The translations under genes were made by a program, and so were the position numbers. From Deltaproteobacteria bacterium (GTDB lineage: Bacteria; Myxococcota; B64-G9), in contig QMME01000028.1 in the NCBI GenBank assembly GCA_003647095.1, positions 1 to 18,559 of the forward strand: 18,559 nt of DNA. Direction: 5' to 3'. The notes beneath the pieces were generated by a model. It made no database searches. It was not told the origin of the DNA and saw only the letters and a program-made list of their open reading frames with translations. Each line of letters begins with the position of its first letter. The first letter of the stretch is position 1. Positions 1 through 8,802 of this stretch are shown piece after piece.

Positions 1-1
1 G

Positions 2-106
2 ATCGACGTGCAGAAGATATCCGCGCGCCTGAAAAACGGGGTGCTCACCCTGACCTTGCCCAAGCAGGAGATGCATCGCACCCGCAAGATCGAGGTCCAG
101 ACCTGA
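2..106 (+). CDS. Hsp20/alpha-crystallin small heat-shock protein, C-terminal fragment
   Basis: The first 34 codons form the tail of a protein that begins before the window and stops at TGA 104-106. The reading includes NGVLTLTLPK, the last beta-strand signature of the alpha-crystallin domain (usual form: NGVL.I.LPK), followed by a short tail ending RKIEVQT, which contains the I-x-V anchor typical of Hsp20 oligomers. Such proteins are ATP-independent cytoplasmic holdases. Only the 3' end is visible, so length, start and operon cannot be judged. A GC-rich hairpin at 160-180 probably ends this transcript. Confidence 0.8.
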   Translation: MDVQKISARLKNGVLTLTLPKQEMHRTRKIEVQT

Positions 107-159
107 CAGGCGCCGACCGGTGCCTGCCGGCATTCCTTCCTTCTGCCCTCCCGTCACGT

Positions 160-186
160 CCGGGCGGCCCGGCCGCCCGGTTTCTC
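160..186 (+). terminator. Putative intrinsic terminator after the Hsp20 gene
   Basis: A 9-bp perfect G/C-only stem (160-168 pairs with 172-180) with a 3-base loop is followed by TTTCTC. The stem is strong but the T tract is short and interrupted, so this is a probable rather than clear rho-independent terminator. It lies 54 bases after the Hsp20 stop and about 190 bases before mutM. Confidence 0.45.
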
Positions 187-373
187 GCCCCTTGGTCGCT
201 GTGGCGACCGTTTCCGGGGTTTCCTGCTTCTTTGGTGGCGTTCTGTTGTTGCCATCCTGCAGATGCACACGCGATTGTGTGATGAAACCATTGTTTCCAG
301 GTGTTGCAAAATCTGCGTTACCTGGTAAGCAGGTCCTGCCGGCGGCAGCGGATGCTTCCGGCAGGAGCGGAAA
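187..373 (+). other. Intergenic leader of mutM
   Basis: Non-coding spacer of lower GC than its surroundings. It contains a small palindrome TTACCTGGTAA (318-328) and the mutM ribosome binding site AGGAG (363-367), 6 bases before the ATG. No convincing -35/-10 pair was found. The palindrome could be an operator, but that is a guess. Confidence 0.3.
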
Positions 374-1165
374 ATGCCAGAACTTCCCGAGGTGGAGACC
401 ACGCGCCTGAAACTGCGGCCGCACCTGGCAGGCAGGCGGATCGAGGACTTCTTCTCGACCTGGCCACGCCGGGTATTTCCCTCGCGGGCGGCGGTACGCC
501 GGACGCTGGCAGGAAGCCGGGTGGCCGGGGTGGATCGCCACGGCAAGCGCCTGCTACTCGAACTCGACTCGGGCCAGGTGGTCGGCCTGGGCCTGGGCAT
601 GACCGGCAACCTGGAGTGGGCGGACGGCCTGCCTCCGGACAGGCGCCACCTGCGCCACCGCTTCCGCCTGGACCGGGGCTGGCTGCTCTTTTTCGATGCC
701 CGCAAGTTCGGACGGGTGATGCTGTTCGCCGATGCGGCCGCGGCCCGCGCCGGCCTCGGTCCCGACGCGCTCGATCGGCGGTTGCGCCCGGGGCGGTTCC
801 GCGCCCGCCTGGCCTCGCGGCGGGCCATCAAGACGGTGCTGCTCGACCAGAAGGTGATTGCCGGGGTGGGCAACATCTACTCCGACGAGGCCCTGTTTCG
901 CGCCGGCATTCGTCCCGCCACCCCGGCTGCCCGCATCGGCCCCGTGCGGGCCGGGCGCCTGCTCGATGCCCTGCGCCGGGTGCTGCGCGAGTCCATCCGG
1001 CGCCAGGGAACCTCCTTCGACTGGGCCTGGCCGGGCGGGCGCATGCAGTATCACCTCATGGTCTACGGGCGCGCCGGCGAGCCCTGCCGGCGCTGCGGGG
1101 CCGGAATACGCTCGCTGCGCCTGGGCGGGCGTTCGAGCTGCTACTGCCCCCGCTGCCAGCGCTAG
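374..1165 (+). CDS. mutM: Formamidopyrimidine-DNA glycosylase (Fpg/MutM)
   Basis: Bifunctional base-excision repair enzyme that removes oxidised purines such as 8-oxoguanine and cleaves the abasic site by beta,delta-elimination. The product is 263 aa, close to the usual ~270. It begins MPELPEVET, in which Pro2 is the Schiff-base nucleophile and Glu3 the general acid, so the start codon is fixed. Other visible signatures are the catalytic lysine in HGKRLLLEL, LGMTGNL, DARKFG, and the helix-two-turn-helix region GVGNIYSDEALF. The C-terminal zinc finger is complete: CRRC near residues 247-250, then the GRSSCYCPRC segment. AGGAG lies 6 bases before the ATG. The gene is followed by convergent minus-strand sequence only 6 bases after its stop. 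Confidence 0.97.
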   Translation: MPELPEVETTRLKLRPHLAGRRIEDFFSTWPRRVFPSRAAVRRTLAGSRVAGVDRHGKRLLLELDSGQVVGLGLGMTGNLEWADGLPPDRRHLRHRFRLDRGWLLFFDARKFGRVMLFADAAAARAGLGPDALDRRLRPGRFRARLASRRAIKTVLLDQKVIAGVGNIYSDEALFRAGIRPATPAARIGPVRAGRLLDALRRVLRESIRRQGTSFDWAWPGGRMQYHLMVYGRAGEPCRRCGAGIRSLRLGGRSSCYCPRCQR

Positions 1166-1171
1166 CGCGGA

Positions 1172-1290
1172 TCACTCCCCTGCTGCCGGCGAGGCCGGTG
1201 AGGAGAGAGCCTGCTGCACCGCCGGGGGGAAGATCTCGGCCACGTCTCCCTCCAGGCGCAGGGTGAGCCCGGGCAGCCGGTCGCGTTCTG
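1172..1290 (-). pseudogene. Remnant of a second SIR2-family gene (3' end only)
   Basis: On the minus strand this stretch reads ERDRLPGLTLRLEGDVAEIF and onward to ..PPAVQQALSS, ending at TGA (1174-1172). It matches the last ~38 residues of the intact sirtuin at 2068-2856, which reads EHDHLPELTLRLEGDVAEIF and so on. The nucleotide match is 57 of 60 in the core (1217-1276 versus 2107-2166). Two of the three core differences are synonymous (TTG/CTG Leu, TTT/TTC Phe), and the C-terminal tail differs in sequence but has similar length. This suggests a once-functional paralogue or allele rather than a very recent copy. Homology stops upstream near 1290, where the antitoxin side begins; no start codon or catalytic core remains. 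Confidence 0.75.
1217..1276. repeat. Direct repeat, copy A (sirtuin 3' end)
   Basis: Sixty-base core matching 2107-2166 in the same orientation with 3 mismatches. Weaker similarity extends a little on both sides. Together with copy B it brackets the toxin-antitoxin module. Confidence 0.85.
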
Positions 1291-1336
1291 GGAGACGGAG
1301 CGTTCGTGCCGGGTGTTACGGTAGAGTGGGAGGGGT

Positions 1337-1579
1337 TCAAGCCACATGCCTCCAGCGGGTGACAGAGACCTCGGTGTCGGTACAACGGGCATTGTCAACG
1401 ATTTTCTGCAGGCCTTCGGCGACAGGATCCTCCAGCCAGGCGTCTCCGCACTGCGAGCACACCAGGGCCGGTACATCCCTGACAACCACCACGCCGCTCT
1501 TCAGGTCCACGGCGAAGGTGGTAGTTCCTGGGTGTTTTTCCCCACCGCAGAGAGGGCATCTTCCCTTGTCATCGCTCAT
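1337..1579 (-). CDS. YgiT-type zinc-finger antitoxin (MqsA N-terminal-like)
   Basis: 80-aa protein with two CxxC pairs, CPLC (residues 8-11) and CSQC (41-44), in the arrangement of the YgiT/MqsA zinc-binding domain. The segment between them (FAVDLKSGVVVVRDVPALVC) is typical of that family. It lacks the C-terminal helix-turn-helix of full MqsA, as in the short YgiT-type proteins commonly paired with DUF4258 or RelE-like toxins. The ATG lies 1 base past the toxin stop, and its GGAGG ribosome binding site sits inside the toxin's last codons, so translation is coupled. Likely role: neutralise the DUF4258 protein by direct binding. Toxin-first gene order is usual for this pair. Confidence 0.85.
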   Translation of the reverse strand: MSDDKGRCPLCGGEKHPGTTTFAVDLKSGVVVVRDVPALVCSQCGDAWLEDPVAEGLQKIVDNARCTDTEVSVTRWRHVA

Positions 1580-1580
1580 G

Positions 1581-1901
1581 TCACTTCCTCCTCTTCCGGA
1601 AGCCGGGCTCGAAGTGTTCGAGATCGGGACGGTAGGCGGTTATTACGTGGCAAATGCCCGCGTCGTCATCGAGTGCGGCGATCACGTGCAGTACCTCCCT
1701 GGCGACGTACAACATCAGGCAGCTGGGGTACGGTTTGTCCTGCCCGTAGACCTCGATGATTTCGCCCTTGACCAGGACATCCACTATCTCCTCGCGGGAA
1801 ATGCCCCGCTCCAGGCAGCGCTCCAGTGCATGTTGATGCCACTGCAGGCGACCCTGTCTCACCGCCGCCCGTATTCTCTCACCGTCGACAGTTGGCTTCA
1901 T
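1581..1901 (-). CDS. DUF4258 domain protein, probable toxin
   Basis: 106-aa protein matching the DUF4258 family: N-terminal helix with WHQHALERCLERGIS (His22, His24, Arg28), then EIIEVYGQDKPYPSC, a strand with LHVIAAL, and the C-terminal ITAYRPDLEHFEPGF. The family is proposed to be an RNase-like toxin partnered by YgiT zinc-finger antitoxins; activity here is inferred. I chose ATG 1901 because GGGGAGG lies 6 bases upstream. An in-frame TTG at 1925 would place the ribosome binding site inside the gene. It is the first gene of a two-gene operon with a plausible promoter just upstream. Confidence 0.82.
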   Translation of the reverse strand: MKPTVDGERIRAAVRQGRLQWHQHALERCLERGISREEIVDVLVKGEIIEVYGQDKPYPSCLMLYVAREVLHVIAALDDDAGICHVITAYRPDLEHFEPGFRKRRK

Positions 1902-1918
1902 GCTGTGCCTCCCCGTCC

Positions 1919-4450
<2,532 letters not shown>

Positions 4451-4499
4451 GGTAGCTCGAGTCTACGGCAGCCGGGCCCGCAGTTCCAGTACCTGTATA

Positions 4500-7058
4500 T
4501 CAATGGCGCCTGGCGGCCCAGGCCACCAGCAGCAACAACAGGCCCAGCCAGGCATCGGCCTGCCGGCCGCTCGAGGAGCAACCACAGCCCGGAGCGGATA
4601 CAGTGAAGGACCAGCTTTCCGTCCAGTCCGAGGCCAGTCCCTTTTCATCCACCGCCCGGGCCCGCCAGTTGTAGCCGCCGTCTTCAAGCACCAGGTCCAC
4701 CTCCACGTAGCTGAAGCCGGCATCGCCGGCAGCCACGTGGCTGTAGGAACGGTAGGGAATGGTTCCGCCCTCGGCGTAGAGTTCGAAGTCGTAAAAGACC
4801 CGGTCAGCGTCCGCATCGGTGACGTTCTGCAACGTCAGGGCCGGTTGCCTGATATCGATACCGGCACCATCGACAGGGCTGAAGAGTAGCGGTCGCGGCG
4901 GTGGCTGGTTGTCCTGCGGGCTGGTAAGCTGCAGCACCACCGCTACCTCGACGGGGCTGTTGGCGGCGCCGGGGCTGGATACGGTGATGCTGGTTCGGTG
5001 CTCTCCCGGCTCCATGCCGCTGGCGTCGACGGAGACTTCCATGCTCTCCGGCGCCAGGCCGCTCCGGGGTGAACAGTTCAACCAGGCGGCCGGGCAGGAG
5101 GCCGTCCAGGCCAACTCGCCGCCGCCGAGGTTGCGCACGGTGATGACCTGGCTGTCGGGATTGCCCTTGCCGGCGATGGCCACGAACTGGATGGGGCCGG
5201 CCGGCAGTCCCAGGTAGGGTTCGCTGCTGCTGGAGGCCAGGTGTACCGCCAGCTCGGGATCGCCGAACAGGGTGCACTCGTAGAATACCCAGCGGAACCC
5301 CGGGTCGCTTAGCCAGCCGGCGATCATGTCCTTGGAGTAACCGTGCATCTCGCCCAGGCGGTTCATGCCCTGGCCGAAGGCCCCGTCCCAGAAGTATCGA
5401 TGCAGGGCGTTGGAATAACCGCTGCCCAGGCCGTAGCGGGTGTTCATAACCACTGCGAAGGCCCCGTGGGCGTCCAGGGTCATGTGCTCGGCGAAGCTGT
5501 CCTGGGACAGGACCTGGTTGTCACTGTCGGCATCCATCCTGTTGTCGAAGGCCCCCGGGTAGCAGCCCTGGGAATACTCGAAGAAGTAAAGGTTGTTGTG
5601 CAGCCCGGAGATGATGTCGTCGGTCATCAGGCGCATGTTGTAGTCGGTGAAGGAGTGGCCCAGGTGGTTGAAGACGTGGTGGGAGCCGTTGAGCAGGGCC
5701 AGGATCTCCGCCGGGCCCCAGCCCTCGTCGCCCAGGTCCTTGTCGTACATGGTCTGCACGTTGAAGAAGTTCGATTCTGAGAATCCCTTGGTGGAATAAC
5801 CGTTCCAGGTGGAAGAGTTGTGCACGTGCTCCAGTTCGTCGGCGCCGTAGTAATCATCGTAGAGCACCTCACCCACCATGTAGACATCGCGCAGCCAGTC
5901 TCCCGAGCTGGCCTGGTAGGCCAGGGTCTTGTGCACGAAGTTGGCCACCTCGCCGCAGGAATCCGCCGCCACCCGACCCACCCACACCTCGCCCAGGGTG
6001 TCCACCCGGTCGTTGCTCTCTCCAAACAAGCCATCGCCGTCGGCGTCGTAGTCGCCGTCCAGGCAGGCATAGTAGCGATCGGAAGGGATGTTGCGCTCCT
6101 CGCCGTAACCGGTGTCGCCCCACAGGCCGCGCACCGGCACCACCACGGGTTCGGTCTCGCCGCCTACCTGCTCCAGATCGGCATCACCGGCCAGCAGCAC
6201 GAAGTCGGCCGAGTGATTCTGGTACATGTCGGTGATGAAGGCGCGGATCTTCTCGGCGTCGTCCCGGCCCTGGTAACTGGCGCGGATGTTCGCCACCGTC
6301 TCCAGGCGGGTGGAGATGCCCCGTGCTTCCTTGTCGGCCAGCAGCGCCTGCAGGTTGTCGGGACCCGGGCAGTCGGCCAGGGCCTGGCTGGTGATCACCA
6401 GGTAGCGGTAGTCGGGATCGCGGCCGGCCTTGGCCCGGGGATAGGAATCGAGCTGCCGGGGGTTGGCCACCAGGTGCCGGACCCGGGAAAAATCGCGCTC
6501 CAGGCCCCGGTAGCCGGGCAGCGCCGGCGGGTTTCCCTTGAGCTTGCCGGTGGTGATGGTGATGGCGATCCGGGGATACCAGTCGAGTGTGCCGCTCGCG
6601 GCCTGGTAGCGCAGCGGACGAACCATGACCGGCAGCACGGCGAAGCCGCGCAGCAACTGCGGCTGGGCGGTGCTCACCAGCGGAGCCGCGGCCGCTGCCC
6701 GGAAGGCGGTCTGGTCGGCTGCCTGGAAGGGCGCCGGGCCCCGGGAAAACGGCCAGGGACGTTGCCGCGGGAACAGGCGATGGCGCCCGGGCAAGGACCT
6801 GGCCGGGGCGGGATGCACCTCCAGGGACGTCACCTGCTCGCCCGGGGGCAGGGCCAGGTAGAGCAGCCGGGCCGGCAATTCCGGGGCACCGGGCTGGCCC
6901 CAGGGCAGGTAGCCGGGGATCTCGACGTGGCTGAAGCCGCGCTCATCGAGCCGGGTCTGCGGCCGGGGAACTTCCACGGTTAGTTGCAACTCCGCCGCCC
7001 CTGCCCCCGCCAGCAGGGACAGCCAGACGACTACTCCCATCAACATCGATCTTTTCAT
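4500..7058 (-). CDS. Secreted gingipain-like C25 family cysteine peptidase with MYXO-CTERM tail
   Basis: 852-aa exported protease. Signal peptide residues 1-21 (MKRSMLMGVV...GAGA), an N-terminal propeptide-like region (about 22-200), then the C25 caspase-like catalytic domain (about 215-610). The catalytic pair is visible as His468 in NHLGHSF and Cys499 in YSQGCYPGAF. Asp-rich loops such as DGDYDADGDG (334-343) probably bind calcium. After it come a BACON-like beta-sandwich (about 622-712; GGGELAWTASCPAAWL) and a fibronectin-III-like domain (about 720-820; YNWRARAVDEKG). The C-terminus GCGCSSSG, then LLLLLVAWAARRH, is a MYXO-CTERM sorting signal. GAGGAGAG lies 8 bases before the ATG. Gingipains cleave after Arg or Lys; specificity here cannot be read from sequence. 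Confidence 0.93.
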   Translation of the reverse strand: MKRSMLMGVVVWLSLLAGAGAAELQLTVEVPRPQTRLDERGFSHVEIPGYLPWGQPGAPELPARLLYLALPPGEQVTSLEVHPAPARSLPGRHRLFPRQRPWPFSRGPAPFQAADQTAFRAAAAAPLVSTAQPQLLRGFAVLPVMVRPLRYQAASGTLDWYPRIAITITTGKLKGNPPALPGYRGLERDFSRVRHLVANPRQLDSYPRAKAGRDPDYRYLVITSQALADCPGPDNLQALLADKEARGISTRLETVANIRASYQGRDDAEKIRAFITDMYQNHSADFVLLAGDADLEQVGGETEPVVVPVRGLWGDTGYGEERNIPSDRYYACLDGDYDADGDGLFGESNDRVDTLGEVWVGRVAADSCGEVANFVHKTLAYQASSGDWLRDVYMVGEVLYDDYYGADELEHVHNSSTWNGYSTKGFSESNFFNVQTMYDKDLGDEGWGPAEILALLNGSHHVFNHLGHSFTDYNMRLMTDDIISGLHNNLYFFEYSQGCYPGAFDNRMDADSDNQVLSQDSFAEHMTLDAHGAFAVVMNTRYGLGSGYSNALHRYFWDGAFGQGMNRLGEMHGYSKDMIAGWLSDPGFRWVFYECTLFGDPELAVHLASSSSEPYLGLPAGPIQFVAIAGKGNPDSQVITVRNLGGGELAWTASCPAAWLNCSPRSGLAPESMEVSVDASGMEPGEHRTSITVSSPGAANSPVEVAVVLQLTSPQDNQPPPRPLLFSPVDGAGIDIRQPALTLQNVTDADADRVFYDFELYAEGGTIPYRSYSHVAAGDAGFSYVEVDLVLEDGGYNWRARAVDEKGLASDWTESWSFTVSAPGCGCSSSGRQADAWLGLLLLLVAWAARRH

Positions 7059-7108
7059 GGCAGTCTCTCTCCTCGGGTCCTGAACGGTATCCAGGGATTC
7101 ATACAGGG

Positions 7109-7114
7109 ATTTTA
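7109..7114 (-). promoter_or_regulatory. Putative -10 box of the C25 peptidase gene
   Basis: On the minus strand TAAAAT (7114-7109) matches 5 of 6 positions of the -10 consensus, 50 bases before the ATG. No good -35 hexamer is found 16-18 bases upstream, as is common at activator-dependent promoters; a CRP-like site lies about 40 bases further upstream. Confidence 0.35.
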
Positions 7115-7146
7115 GAGACTATCGGTGGGGGCAGGTGGTGCTTTCC

Positions 7147-7160
7147 GTGATCGCGATCAC
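7147..7160. promoter_or_regulatory. CRP/FNR-type operator candidate, perfect palindrome GTGATCGCGATCAC
   Basis: A perfect 14-base palindrome with the arrangement GTGA-N6-TCAC, the core of the CRP-type binding consensus (TGTGA-N6-TCACA). It is in the 123-base gap between the C45-like gene stop (7182) and the C25 peptidase start (7058), upstream of the TAAAAT box. It could activate or repress the C25-subtilase transcription unit. Confidence 0.5.
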
Positions 7161-7181
7161 CATTGTCCGGCATTTTGCCTG

Positions 7182-8627
7182 TCAGGGCCGCGGTTTTCTC
7201 CTCCGTCGTGACGTAAGGAGAGCCAGGGCCAGTAGCAGCAGGTGCCCGGGGTGATATGCCGACCGGGTTGCACAGGCACAGCCGCCACCATCATCATCGC
7301 TGTCGGCGACCCGGTCGGACGCGGAACCATCATCGGCTCCGCTTTCACTGCTGTCGGCGGCGTGGTCGGACGTGGTTCCGCCGTCGGGGCCGTCATCGCT
7401 GGCCGGTTGATCGGCGCCGCCATCGGGGCCCGAACCATCGGCCACTCCGGCGTCACTGTTGCCGCCGTCCGGCTGCGGCGAGCCGGCGAACAGCTCGCTC
7501 CACTCCACCTCCACCCGCCCGGACAGCCCGCGGCCGGTGAACCACATGGTCATGTCCTGCTCGCCGCGGTAGTCCAGGCTGAGCAGGTGCAGCCCGCCGG
7601 TGCCCATCAGCTGGAAGTGATCGGCCAGGCTCTTGGGTTTGCCCTGTTGATAGTAGTCATCCATGAACTCGCCGCCGGATGGCACGCTGGTGCCGTCTGT
7701 CTGGCTGTTGGTGGTGATGAGCACCTCGCCTCCGAAGTACTCGCTGCGCGGGCGGCGGGCGCTGTTGCAACTGCCGGCCGTGGTGCAGGTGAACACCCCG
7801 CCCAGCCCCTCGGGCACGTAGTAGTTGATGAAGGTGCCGGTGGTGAAGGTGGCTGAGGCGAGCTCGCCCTCGGCCCAGGCCAGGTGCCGGTCCAGGGCCA
7901 GCCCGGGAGGGACGTCGCAGAGCACGAGCCGCGTGGCCACGCAGCGCAGCAGGCCCCCGGAGACGATCTGGAAGCTGGAGCCGTAGTCGTGCAAAGAAAC
8001 CAGGGTGCCGTACCGGTTGACCCCGGTGATCACCGTGACGTAGCCGGGCCAGGCCAGGTTCACCCAGCGGGGAGAACCGTCGTCGGGGTCGAAGGCGACC
8101 AGCACGTGGTGCAGCACCGCCTGGAAGGGAGTGCCGAAGTCGAGACGGCGGGTGGAGAGCGTCCTGGTGGCTCCCGAGACGAAGCTGCCCCAGCACTGGT
8201 GGGAGCGGCAGCCGCCGTAGTAGCCCCAGTCGCCGAAGGTGTTGAGCACCATGATGTCGGCGTCGTCGATGTCGGCCGATGGTTCGACCTCCCGGACGCC
8301 TTCCACCACGCCGGCGATTTCCTCCGTGATGCCGCGGGCCGACCAGTCGGTGTCGGCGATCACCGTGCGGGCGGTGCCGTACATGTCTCCCAGCTCGGTA
8401 CGCACCTCCTGCATGCCGTCCAGTATGTCGGCGGCGAACACCTCGCCCAGGGCCCGGCCCATCTGCCGGTGGCTGCCCCAGACGTGGATGACGGTGTAGC
8501 CGTGCCTGTTGGCGTCGAGCTGCTGGTCGAGGATTTCGAAGTTCTGTGCCCCGGCCGGCGACGACACGCCGGAGAGAGCCAGCAAGCACAGTACAGCCGT
8601 CAGTCCCGGTAGTCTTTTCCCTCTCAT
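7182..8627 (-). CDS. Secreted C45-like Ntn-hydrolase (acyltransferase/peptidase family) with MYXO-CTERM tail
   Basis: 481-aa exported protein. Signal peptide residues 1-27 (ending PAGAQ), then a domain resembling C45 / acyl-CoA:6-aminopenicillanate acyltransferase and phospholipase B-like Ntn hydrolases. It has the N-terminal GSHRQMGRALGEVFAADIL motif, and the candidate nucleophile Cys145 in HQCWGSFVSGATRT followed by RRLDF (160-164), the family's C-S...R-x-x-D-[WF] layout. In this family self-cleavage before the Cys exposes the N-terminal nucleophile. Residues about 383-448 are a low-complexity Asp/Gly/Ser linker. The end GGGCACATRS, then LLLLALALLTSRRRRK, is a MYXO-CTERM signal. GAGGAGG lies 7 bases before the ATG. 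Substrate unknown; amide or ester hydrolysis is inferred. Confidence 0.8.
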   Translation of the reverse strand: MRGKRLPGLTAVLCLLALSGVSSPAGAQNFEILDQQLDANRHGYTVIHVWGSHRQMGRALGEVFAADILDGMQEVRTELGDMYGTARTVIADTDWSARGITEEIAGVVEGVREVEPSADIDDADIMVLNTFGDWGYYGGCRSHQCWGSFVSGATRTLSTRRLDFGTPFQAVLHHVLVAFDPDDGSPRWVNLAWPGYVTVITGVNRYGTLVSLHDYGSSFQIVSGGLLRCVATRLVLCDVPPGLALDRHLAWAEGELASATFTTGTFINYYVPEGLGGVFTCTTAGSCNSARRPRSEYFGGEVLITTNSQTDGTSVPSGGEFMDDYYQQGKPKSLADHFQLMGTGGLHLLSLDYRGEQDMTMWFTGRGLSGRVEVEWSELFAGSPQPDGGNSDAGVADGSGPDGGADQPASDDGPDGGTTSDHAADSSESGADDGSASDRVADSDDDGGGCACATRSAYHPGHLLLLALALLTSRRRRKPRP

Positions 8628-8802
8628 GGAAATGCCTCCTCACCCGGCAATCTAGCACGGCATGCCGCATGCCGGGAAGGGGCTGAATTTCCTTGGTGGC
8701 TAGCAAATGACCGGTGGTGCTATTTGTTGAGCAGTGGCCCGTGCCTGTGCTATGTGCCGAACAGGTGACAACCGTGCCGCGGCGCGGTGCAAAGGAGCCA
8801 AA
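8628..8802. promoter_or_regulatory. Divergent intergenic region between the C45-like gene and gatE
   Basis: Control region for two divergent units. It holds a 7-bp inverted repeat CGGCATG-CCG-CATGCCG (8658-8674) beside a minus-strand TAGATT box (8654-8649), which could be an operator for the C45-like gene. A second imperfect repeat, AGCAAAT...ATTTGTT, lies near 8702-8728. For gatE a weak candidate is TTGAGC (8727-8732), 18 bases, then TATGTG (8751-8756) preceded by TGC as an extended -10. The gatE ribosome binding site AAAGGAG is at 8791-8797. None of these is certain. Confidence 0.35.
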
